A stretch of 47,520 nt of DNA, taken from positions 1 through 47,520 of IMG/VR virus record IMGVR_UViG_3300032050_006297; one strand, 5' to 3'. Shown in pieces: positions 30,848 to 37,339 of the stretch. The position numbers and the translations under genes were made by a program. Source of the DNA: a virus. The stretch's first letter is position 1. Each line of letters opens with the position of its first letter. Below the pieces are notes generated by a model. The model worked only from the letters and a program-made list of their open reading frames with translations, made no database searches and was not told where the DNA came from.

Positions 30848-31737
30848 GACTAATCACACAAACAGGCGGGATGCAAGTAAACGGGCTCAATGTCCTAATC
30901 TACGGCGATCCCGGAATCGGTAAGACCACACTCGCGAATACCGCGCCGAATCCAATTGTATTGGACTTCGACAGAGGGCTTCACCGCTCCTCACTACTCA
31001 AGAATGGTCTTCAGTTCGAATCATGGCAAGATTTGCTTAATAACAAGGCCGAACTAGATAGCATCCTAGCCAAGCATGATACTATTATTATCGATACGGC
31101 GGGCACTGTTATTGAGCTTATGCAGATGCACCTTACTATCAATAACCCTGGTCTTCTTCGCAATACGATCAAGCTATGGGGCGAAACAAAGCGAACATTT
31201 CAAGAGTTTTTTACGCCTCTGAAGTTAAGCGGTAAAAATGTAGTCTTCATAGCACATGCCAAAGAGAAAGAAGAAGGCGATATGCGAATTAAGCGCCCTC
31301 TCATACCGGGTGCAAGTTATGACCTCTTAATGCAATCATGCGACCTAGTAGGATACTATACTACGCAAGGCAATAAGAGAGTATTGACCTTTGACCTTAG
31401 TGATAGCATTGTAGCTAAAAATTGCGCGGAAATAGCACCCGTACATGTAGATGGCTTGCACTCAATGACTACTTGCCTTGCAGATATCTTAGAACATACC
31501 AAATCGGCAATAAGCAGACGCTCCAAAGAGCAAGAGGCAGCAATCGCCTTGGTATCAGAGTGGAGCGAAAAAGCAAAAGCCGCAAAGGATGCTAATAAAT
31601 TTGTAGCAGAGCTTAGCAAAGCAGGCCTCGAGGATGCTTTGAAGCGTGCGGTTTGGGCTTCAGTAGTAACTACTTTTGGAGAGCGTGGCTTGCAATGGAA
31701 TAAAGAGAGTGGTAAGTTTGAGGAGGTTGTAAAATGA
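30844..31737 (+). CDS. Sak4-like single-strand annealing recombinase (AAA_24 ATPase)
   Basis: RecA-core ATPase of 297 residues. Walker A YGDPGIGKTTL lies at about 20-30, the acidic LDFDRG near 40, Walker B TIIIDTAGT near 83, and VVFIAHAKEKEEGD further on. The N-terminal layout matches the phage nucleotide-binding family that includes Sak4, which anneals single strands with SSB help. It is followed by a PD-(D/E)XK exonuclease gene after four small genes, the classical exonuclease-annealase pair. A C-terminal helical extension (SKEQEAAIALVSEWSEKA) is unassigned. Confidence 0.85.
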   Translation: MRLITQTGGMQVNGLNVLIYGDPGIGKTTLANTAPNPIVLDFDRGLHRSSLLKNGLQFESWQDLLNNKAELDSILAKHDTIIIDTAGTVIELMQMHLTINNPGLLRNTIKLWGETKRTFQEFFTPLKLSGKNVVFIAHAKEKEEGDMRIKRPLIPGASYDLLMQSCDLVGYYTTQGNKRVLTFDLSDSIVAKNCAEIAPVHVDGLHSMTTCLADILEHTKSAISRRSKEQEAAIALVSEWSEKAKAAKDANKFVAELSKAGLEDALKRAVWASVVTTFGERGLQWNKESGKFEEVVK

Positions 31738-31940
31738 GCCGCACCTTTGAAGTCTGGGGCGCTTTCGACGAGGACGATGTGCTCTTAGATTACTCGCTAT
31801 CCGAAGAGGATGTCAGAGAATGGGCTTATGATCGCTTTGAAAAAGAAATGTACAGCATAGCCAAAATGACAATACATGAACGCGAGCTTGTTAAGATTCG
31901 CAATTTAAAAGACCCGTATCAGGAGTATATCGATGAGTAA
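31734..31940 (+). CDS. Small acidic protein, 68 residues
   Basis: Acidic protein (WGAFDEDDVLLDYSLSEEDV) with a helical second half (DRFEKEMYSIAKMT). The negative N-terminal part could mimic DNA or bind a basic partner, but no family is recognised. ATGA overlap with the recombinase gene and an 8-base overlap with the next gene show that it belongs to the operon. Confidence 0.6.
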   Translation: MSRTFEVWGAFDEDDVLLDYSLSEEDVREWAYDRFEKEMYSIAKMTIHERELVKIRNLKDPYQEYIDE

Positions 31941-32145
31941 GCAACAAACAGCGTTGAAGTGGTTAATTTGTAGATTATTAGACGGCAAACCTTTTACGCT
32001 ATCATTGAGTAACGAAGCCGAGCAAATGGAGAAAGAGCAAATTGAGGATGCGTTTGATATTGGTTACGAAGCTTCGGAGTTTGGCAATTTATTAAACAAA
32101 GGCAAACAATATTACAAACAAACCTACGGAGGCGACCATGAGTAA
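31933..32145 (+). CDS. Small helical protein of the A..WL / EKEQI..A family, copy 1
   Basis: The 70 residues begin TALKWLICRLLDG and carry the core MEKEQIEDAFDIGYE, followed by KQYYKQTY. The same layout (A-x-x-W-L near the start, then E-K-x-x-I/Q, A-F and G-Y-E) recurs in the gene at 32368 and partly at 32138. This pattern is common among small proteins of Bacteroidota phages; none has a known function as far as I know. Confidence 0.68.
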   Translation: MSKQQTALKWLICRLLDGKPFTLSLSNEAEQMEKEQIEDAFDIGYEASEFGNLLNKGKQYYKQTYGGDHE

Positions 32146-32371
32146 AACCGCAATGCAGACCCTACGCCAATCACTCGACTTCGCATATTACGAGGCTTCA
32201 GTGAGCCGTACTCCAGGCGAGGTACTTTCGCAAATAAGATTTCAAACAATTGACCTTATTGCAAAGGAACGCGAGCAAATAATTAAAGCATTCGAAGCAG
32301 GCGCAAAACTCAAAGAAGTTTGCACGCCAGAAGCGTATTACAAGCTAGTGTATTTGCAGGGGGATGTATGA
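32138..32371 (+). CDS. Small helical protein, related copy 2
   Basis: The 77 residues share the central KEREQIIKAFEAGAK and a following Y-Y-K with its neighbours, but the N-terminal A-x-x-W-L signature is replaced by MQTLRQSLDFAYYEAS. It is probably an old duplicate. It overlaps the previous gene by 8 bases and the next by 4. Function unknown. Confidence 0.62.
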   Translation: MSKTAMQTLRQSLDFAYYEASVSRTPGEVLSQIRFQTIDLIAKEREQIIKAFEAGAKLKEVCTPEAYYKLVYLQGDV

Positions 32372-32565
32372 AAAGCGCAGTGGAGTGGTTGGAAAGTGAG
32401 ATAAAGAAATACTTACAAAGTAATTCAGTAATGAATTACGATTCTTTTAGTGATTTATTCGCAAAAGCAAAAGAGCACGAAAAAGGCTTTTTACAAGCAG
32501 AGTTTCAATTCGGATATGAGCAAGCAATAGATGACATGAAGGAGGTGGAAGATGATCAAAATTAG
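32368..32565 (+). CDS. Small helical protein, related copy 3
   Basis: ATG 32368, in an ATGA overlap, is chosen over an upstream alternative at 32320 because the A-x-x-W-L signature (SAVEWLESEIKKYL) begins right after it. The 65 residues carry KEHEKGFLQAEFQFGYEQA, matching the family core. AAGGAGGTGG near its end serves as the ribosome site of the following nuclease gene. Confidence 0.66.
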   Translation: MKSAVEWLESEIKKYLQSNSVMNYDSFSDLFAKAKEHEKGFLQAEFQFGYEQAIDDMKEVEDDQN

Positions 32566-33169
32566 TGCCACCCAGCTTGAATCTTACCGCCGCTTTCTTG
32601 ATGGTCTAATAACAGTCGAGCAGTTCGAGCGCTCACTTTTGAGACTTGATCCGCCGAATGCAATGATGCAAAGAGGCATAGAGTTTCACGAAATGATGCA
32701 GACTGATTCGCCTCAAGAGTTCGAAGGACAGTTCAGCAATAACTGCATTATCAACGCCCGCAATTGCATGGATTACCGCTCGCGAGTGTTCGAGTATAAA
32801 GTTCGCCGTGTCTTCCGCACTCAATTCGGTGATATATCAGTAACAGGCGTCGCAGACCAGCTTATCGGACTTGATGTTGTAGAAATCAAAACAAAATACA
32901 GTCCCATTAATTTCGATGCCTATTACAACTCAATACAATGGCGTGTATATTGCGAGCTTTTCAACGCTCCCTTTGTACATTACAAGATATTCGAGTTCGA
33001 CTCACCTGAAGCTATGGACTTTAAAAACAAAGCAGAATACTCATTTCCGAGACCCGCCTACAATTACGAATATGTCCGAAACATGATACACTACTTACAT
33101 GAGTATATCTTAGTTCGAGGGCTTGATAAAGAGCCTGCATTAAATACAAAAAAATGGAGTACTGCATGA
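32552..33169 (+). CDS. PD-(D/E)XK nuclease (RecB/Cas4-like exonuclease)
   Basis: The 205 residues show the nuclease core: His in GIEFHEMM (near residue 47), Asp in VTGVADQLIG, the E-x-K in VVEIKTKY and the Q-W-R-V-Y helix motif. Phage members are 5'-3' exonucleases that prepare ends for a single-strand annealing protein; here the Sak4-like gene is about 0.8 kb upstream. AAGGAGGTGGAAG before ATG 32552 is a strong ribosome site. From the following gene onward base composition turns AT-rich. Confidence 0.8.
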   Translation: MIKISATQLESYRRFLDGLITVEQFERSLLRLDPPNAMMQRGIEFHEMMQTDSPQEFEGQFSNNCIINARNCMDYRSRVFEYKVRRVFRTQFGDISVTGVADQLIGLDVVEIKTKYSPINFDAYYNSIQWRVYCELFNAPFVHYKIFEFDSPEAMDFKNKAEYSFPRPAYNYEYVRNMIHYLHEYILVRGLDKEPALNTKKWSTA

Positions 33170-33591
33170 AAAAGATAGCACCATTCTTTGCAGAGTATAC
33201 AGTTTGGGAGGACTACATAAATGGCATGTATAATCCTTATAATCAGAGCGAAGAGGAACAATTAGTGAGCTATGCTGTAGAAGTTTTAAGCAATAAATCG
33301 TTATTTAAAAGAACATGTTTGTCCTTGCTTATAGATTGGCCAATATCGTCAAAGGTTAATTTAAGCAATCAATTCTGTAATAGACGAGCTTGGTTAGGGC
33401 AAGCTGCTTGTAGCTATAAATTTAGAGTTCCTGAAATATGCACAAGAATAGCCTGGTCAAGATTAACTGACATGCAAAGATATGAAGCAAATAAAGTAGC
33501 TGATACAATAATTAATTATTTCGAGAACACATATGAGAAAGAGAGTAAAAGAATATATCAAAAAATGGACAACTACAGTCTATTTGAATGA
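33166..33591 (+). CDS. Conserved helical protein opening the AT-rich IbrA/IbrB cassette
   Basis: The 141 residues are helical with the pattern NRRAWLGQAACSY ... ICTRIAWSRL ... QRYEANKVADTIINYFE. I recall similar N-R-R-A-W-x-G-x-A-A-C / A-N-x-V-A-D proteins near ParB and PAPS-reductase-like genes in phages, but no function is established. The start at ATG 33166 overlaps the nuclease stop as ATGA. The gene and those after it are clearly richer in A and T than the previous block, suggesting joint acquisition. It overlaps the next gene by 59 bases. Confidence 0.6.
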   Translation: MKKIAPFFAEYTVWEDYINGMYNPYNQSEEEQLVSYAVEVLSNKSLFKRTCLSLLIDWPISSKVNLSNQFCNRRAWLGQAACSYKFRVPEICTRIAWSRLTDMQRYEANKVADTIINYFENTYEKESKRIYQKMDNYSLFE

Positions 33592-33796
33592 TTTACCAGA
33601 CGAAGCTCCAAGAAGGCTAGAAGAGCTTCACAAAGTTCCTAGTTATAGACAAATTTGTATTGCTATACTTAAAAACGACAAGTATCTTAAAACATTAGGT
33701 CAAAGTCAACCTGTTAGCAAAGTCTATAGTCAATTAAAAAGAAAAGAGCTTGAAGAAAGAGGTGTAATACCAAAACAATGGAGACTAGAAATATGA
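33533..33796 (+). CDS. Stand-alone copy of the IbrA-type C-terminal domain
   Basis: The 87 residues end with DEAPRRLEELHKVPSYRQ and ICIAILKNDKYLKTLGQSQP, which resembles the C-terminal DUF3440-like region of IbrA proteins. The large IbrA-like protein encoded next has its own version (VTSWKRFAITILKNDHTCKYLGLAP). So a detached domain precedes the full enzyme. It could be a duplicate kept as a subunit, or a remnant of an older IbrA gene. It begins inside the previous gene and ends in an ATGA overlap. Confidence 0.6.
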   Translation: MRKRVKEYIKKWTTTVYLNDLPDEAPRRLEELHKVPSYRQICIAILKNDKYLKTLGQSQPVSKVYSQLKRKELEERGVIPKQWRLEI

Positions 33797-35073
33797 ATAA
33801 GAATGTTTATGAGGCTTCGATTGAAAGGATTGATTTTATCTTTAAAAACTTTAAAAAAATTTATGTTAGTTTCTCTGGTGGTAAAGACTCTGGTGTTATG
33901 CTTAACCTGGTTTTGCAGTATATGAGAAATAACAACATAAAAGATAAAGTGGGGGTAATGATATTAGATAATGAAGCCAATTACAATTTGTCCTTAGAGT
34001 TTATGCATTCTATCTTAGAAGCTAATCTTGATTTACTTGATGTTTACTGGTGTTGTTTACCTATAACTTTGCCTTGTACTGTTTCCTCCTATGCGACAGA
34101 ATGGCAATGTTGGGGAGAAAGAGATAAAGCAAGATGGATTAGACCAATGCCAACTAATAGCTATGTAGTTAATATAGATAACCATAAATTTGACTTTTTT
34201 GAAGAAGACATGAGTTATCAAGAATTTTGGGATAAATTTGGTGATTGGTATGGACAAGGCGAAGAAACTGCTTGTTTGATTGGAATCAGAACTCATGAAA
34301 GCTTGAACCGTTGGAGAGCAATACAAAACGAAAATAAGATAATGAAACACGGCAAAAAGTGGACAAAGAAAAATACAAAATTTGTTTTTAATTGTTACCC
34401 TATTTACGATTGGAGAACTGAAGATATTTGGGTTGCAAATTGCAAGTTTGAATGGAATTACAACAAGCTCTATGATATATTTTGGAAAGCAGGTCTTTCT
34501 ATACATCAAATGAGAGTTGCGTCACCATTTATGAGTGAAAGTAAATCTAGCTTAAATTTGTATCGCGTTATAGATCCTCATGTATGGGTTACTTTATGCG
34601 CAAGAGTGCAAGGTGCAAACTTTGTTGCAACTTATGGAAAACAACTTAATTACCACTCTTTCAAACTGCCTGAAGGTCATACATGGAAAAGCTTTGTCAA
34701 GTTTTTATTAGATACTTTGCCACCAGAGGTAGCTGAAAATTTTAAGATGCGCTTTGCTCAAAGTCTAAGATATTGGGCAAGAGTAGGGCGCGGACTTGAT
34801 GATAAGGTTATAAAAGACCTCGAAAATAACAATGTTCTTTTTAATCTTGGAAATAAAACTAGGCATGGGAAAAAGGTAAAAACTTGCGTAAAGATGATAC
34901 CACCTGATCATTTAGACTTTTTAAGGTGCCACAATTCAGAAGTTACAAGCTGGAAAAGATTTGCAATAACAATCTTGAAAAATGATCATACTTGTAAATA
35001 TCTTGGATTAGCTCCTACTGCAGAGCAAGCAAAAAGGCAAAGACAAATTATGGAAAAATACAAAAATATCTAG
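33793..35073 (+). CDS. IbrA-like PAPS reductase/sulfotransferase-family protein
   Basis: The 426 residues belong to the PAPS reductase/ATP pyrophosphatase superfamily, IbrA branch: SFSGGKDSGVM near residue 27 is the PP-loop, DNEANYN follows the second strand, LIGIRTHESLNR is the family R-x-x-E-S-x-x-R motif and NCYPIYDWRTEDIW the next block. In DndC and tRNA-thiolating relatives this fold activates a substrate by adenylation. IbrA itself is paired with a ParB-like IbrB, and the same pairing occurs here. The likely role is nucleic acid or metabolite modification, unproven. The start at 33793 is the ATGA overlap. GC in 33841-33900 is about 27 per cent. Confidence 0.82.
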   Translation: MNKNVYEASIERIDFIFKNFKKIYVSFSGGKDSGVMLNLVLQYMRNNNIKDKVGVMILDNEANYNLSLEFMHSILEANLDLLDVYWCCLPITLPCTVSSYATEWQCWGERDKARWIRPMPTNSYVVNIDNHKFDFFEEDMSYQEFWDKFGDWYGQGEETACLIGIRTHESLNRWRAIQNENKIMKHGKKWTKKNTKFVFNCYPIYDWRTEDIWVANCKFEWNYNKLYDIFWKAGLSIHQMRVASPFMSESKSSLNLYRVIDPHVWVTLCARVQGANFVATYGKQLNYHSFKLPEGHTWKSFVKFLLDTLPPEVAENFKMRFAQSLRYWARVGRGLDDKVIKDLENNNVLFNLGNKTRHGKKVKTCVKMIPPDHLDFLRCHNSEVTSWKRFAITILKNDHTCKYLGLAPTAEQAKRQRQIMEKYKNI

Positions 35074-35082
35074 GAGTATAAA

Positions 35083-35457
35083 ATGAAAATAGTTGAAGAA
35101 TTTGAACTTATCGGTTCAGAAAGAGATGTAGACGGCATAGGTTTTAAATCCTTGCGTTATTTATTGGCTAGTGACAATATGGGATTTTCACTTCACAAAA
35201 CAATAATACCTAAAGGCGGCCCTTATTATTGGCATTACAAGAAACATTACGAAGCTTGCTTCTGTGTCAGTGGAGAAGGTTTGTTGCATGACATGGTTAA
35301 GAATAAATATTATTCTATAAAACCAAATACAACCTATGTATTAGACAATAATGATCCACACACTTTCGAAGCTTTAACCGATGTAGTTTTAATATCTATA
35401 TTTAATCCACCAGTAACAGGCCGCGAAATACATAAAGAAGACGGTAGTTACGAATAA
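35083..35457 (+). CDS. Cupin protein resembling ectoine synthase (EctC)
   Basis: The 124 residues follow EctC closely in layout: a LRYLLASDNMGFSLHKTII segment, HYKKHYEACFCVSGEG (metal-binding cupin motif), YYSIKPNTTYVLDNNDPHTF and IFNPPVTGREIHKEDGSYE at the end. EctC cyclises N-acetyl-diaminobutyrate to ectoine by loss of water. No ectA or ectB is present, so osmolyte synthesis is improbable. Placed between IbrA- and IbrB-like genes, it may catalyse a related dehydration or cyclisation on another substrate. It has AT-rich codon use like its neighbours. Confidence 0.8.
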   Translation: MKIVEEFELIGSERDVDGIGFKSLRYLLASDNMGFSLHKTIIPKGGPYYWHYKKHYEACFCVSGEGLLHDMVKNKYYSIKPNTTYVLDNNDPHTFEALTDVVLISIFNPPVTGREIHKEDGSYE

Positions 35458-35472
35458 AAAAATGGAGTGTTT

Positions 35473-35988
35473 ATGAGCAATTTTAAAAGCCCTGTATACA
35501 ATGTGTTAAGAGTACATATTGATAAAGTTCAAGCAAATGATTATAACCCTAATAAAGTAGCTCCACCAGAAATGGAGCTTCTAGAGACCTCTATTTGGGA
35601 AGACGGCTATACTCAACCAGTAGTAACTTATTATGATAGTGAACTTGATAAGTATATTGTTGTTGATGGATTCCATAGATATACAATCCTTAAAACATCG
35701 AAAAGAGTATATGAAAGAGAAGAAGGGCATTTACCAGTAGTGGTAATCGACAAGCATATATCAGATAGAATGGCTTCGACGATTAGGCATAATCGCGCAA
35801 GAGGATCGCATAATATAGACTTAATGTCAAACATAGTTTCTGAATTAGTAGAAATGGGTAAAGGGGACGCATGGATATGTAAACATATAGGCATGAGCAA
35901 AGATGAACTTTTGCGATTAAAGCAAATTACAGGCTTAGCTTCGCTGTTTGCAAATACTTCGTTTTCTATGTCTGAGGAAGGAGATTAA
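35473..35988 (+). CDS. IbrB-like ParB-domain protein
   Basis: The 171 residues carry the ParB/sulfiredoxin-fold N-terminal domain: V..DKVQANDYNPNKVAPPE, EDGYTQPVVTYYD, YIVVDGFHRYTIL (the G-F/x-H-R box), then IRHNRARGSH and a helical C-terminus (WICKHIGMSKDELLRLKQ). ParB-type domains can bind or hydrolyse CTP or ATP and some act on DNA bases. The IbrA/IbrB pair is a known unit. ATG 35473 with GGAG upstream is chosen over GTG 35467. It closes the AT-rich cassette. Confidence 0.8.
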   Translation: MSNFKSPVYNVLRVHIDKVQANDYNPNKVAPPEMELLETSIWEDGYTQPVVTYYDSELDKYIVVDGFHRYTILKTSKRVYEREEGHLPVVVIDKHISDRMASTIRHNRARGSHNIDLMSNIVSELVEMGKGDAWICKHIGMSKDELLRLKQITGLASLFANTSFSMSEEGD

Positions 35989-35990
35989 AT

Positions 35991-36299
35991 ATGAAAATAT
36001 CCGCCCTATACAAAGAAGTCGCTGGCATCGAGACTTCGCTCAAGCCCGGCGTGCCATTGTCTCAGCAATTACGCGAGGAACGCAAGGTAATCGAGAGAAC
36101 TGCTATCGGATATCAAAAAAGCAATCGCGAAGGCCTTACACCAGATGAAAGACAAGGCATTACGCCGCTTGCTCTCAAGTTACCACGCGCAATGGCAGAT
36201 CGATTCCGAGCACTTGCAAAAGCGCAAAATATCTCACAAAGAGAGCTATTCCGCCGAGCACTAACTAAATACTTTAAAGATTTTGAGGATGTGAAATGA
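35991..36299 (+). CDS. Ribbon-helix-helix-like DNA-binding protein with shared N-terminal motif
   Basis: The 102 residues end in a ribbon-helix-helix-like unit: ALKLPRAMADRFRALAKAQ, NISQRELFRRALTKYF. The N-terminal part carries VPLSQQLREERKVIER, a motif that recurs in the next two proteins (SLSEQLREEREELER and LPLSAILKIEREEL). It probably binds DNA as a dimer, perhaps as a regulator or replication accessory. Base composition returns to that of the replication block. ATGA overlap with the following gene. Confidence 0.68.
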   Translation: MKISALYKEVAGIETSLKPGVPLSQQLREERKVIERTAIGYQKSNREGLTPDERQGITPLALKLPRAMADRFRALAKAQNISQRELFRRALTKYFKDFEDVK

Positions 36300-36859
36300 A
36301 TTACGCTTCTATTTATGACGAGGGGGATGGCTTAGCCTTCCCCTTCATCAAAGGCAAAAGCCTAAGCGAGCAACTAAGAGAGGAACGCGAAGAACTTGAA
36401 CGCAAAACCAAACAAGCAATAAAAACTAAGAATAACCTTGCAGATTATTACTTTTCAAAACAAAAGAGACCGCAAATTCAATACGCTCAGTTTAACCCGA
36501 AAACTAAAAGCGCTCACTTTATGACGCGAGGTATGGACTTTGCATTTGCAAATCCATACGCGGAGCTTTCCGGGCTTGAAGTCGAAATACTCAAACACTT
36601 TCCGACAAAACACACGCTTCGTGATAAAGTCAGATTCCAAGAGTTGATAGCAGCAAAGCGGATGTTTATATTCTTTGCAACCGTATATCTGAAGCTCACA
36701 TCATTCAAGATCGCCGAATACCTAAACATGAATCGCTCGACTCTTTCGCATCATATTTACGCGGCGATTGATGAACTCGATACTTACTCGCAAGTGCAAG
36801 TAACAGCCCAAAAAATCGAAGACTATCTCTGGACTCGACATGAACAATTTAGATCGTGA
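36296..36859 (+). CDS. DnaA domain IV-like DNA-binding protein, 187 residues
   Basis: After the shared SLSEQLREEREELER motif and a polar linker, the C-terminal third (about 105-170) resembles DnaA domain IV: FQELIAAKRMFIFFATVYLKLTS, then KIAEYLNMNRSTLSHHIYAAIDEL, the helix-turn-helix signature region. DnaA domain IV reads 9-bp boxes, and the origin-like repeats in this phage have 9-bp units. No AAA+ ATPase domain is present, so it would bind DNA without melting it. The next gene encodes a related domain. Confidence 0.62.
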   Translation: MNYASIYDEGDGLAFPFIKGKSLSEQLREEREELERKTKQAIKTKNNLADYYFSKQKRPQIQYAQFNPKTKSAHFMTRGMDFAFANPYAELSGLEVEILKHFPTKHTLRDKVRFQELIAAKRMFIFFATVYLKLTSFKIAEYLNMNRSTLSHHIYAAIDELDTYSQVQVTAQKIEDYLWTRHEQFRS

Positions 36860-36898
36860 AACTACTTTACAAGTCGGATATTATATCGAGGAAAAAGT

Positions 36899-37339
36899 AT
36901 GCCCTTACATCCGATCGGTCACATTAGTGATCTCGCGCAAGATACAAACCCTAAGCCGCTGGCTACGCTCCCGCTTTCTGCGATTCTTAAAATAGAACGC
37001 GAGGAATTGTTCGGAAATCGAACAAAGAAACCGCGCGGGCGTGTTCGAAAACTGAACACGGCCGAACTCTATGAAGTATCTGAGCGGGTTATTCAAGTAG
37101 TCGCGGAATACTACGGCGTATCAGTTCAGCATATCCACCAGCGCCAAAGCTTCGCAAGGCATGTGGCAATAACTATATGCTATCAAGACTTCAACTTTAC
37201 CATGACCGATATTGCCTTTATCTTTAATTGTGACCGTAAATTGCCTATTATTGCAGCCCGAAATATCAAACACGAGCGCATACTAGATCCTAACTTTAAC
37301 GAAATCTACTTACAACTTATTCGCAAGGCCAAGGCATGA
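36899..37339 (+). CDS. Second DnaA domain IV-like protein, 146 residues
   Basis: After LPLSAILKIEREEL and a basic stretch (KKPRGRVRKL), residues about 60-135 match DnaA domain IV: VIQVVAEYYGVSVQHIHQRQ, ARHVAITICYQDFNFTMTDIAFIF and a final helix. A GAGGAAAAAGT ribosome site supports ATG 36899. It overlaps the primase-helicase ATG at 37336 by ATGA, linking it to replication. The two domain IV-like proteins may form an initiator pair for the repeats at 39577-39790; this is inference. Confidence 0.66.
   Translation: MPLHPIGHISDLAQDTNPKPLATLPLSAILKIEREELFGNRTKKPRGRVRKLNTAELYEVSERVIQVVAEYYGVSVQHIHQRQSFARHVAITICYQDFNFTMTDIAFIFNCDRKLPIIAARNIKHERILDPNFNEIYLQLIRKAKA

Noticed and set aside
36840-36995. 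51-residue basic frame between the two DnaA domain IV-like genes
   Set aside because: It overlaps the well-supported gene at 36899 by 97 bases, lacks a ribosome site and shows no recognisable pattern.
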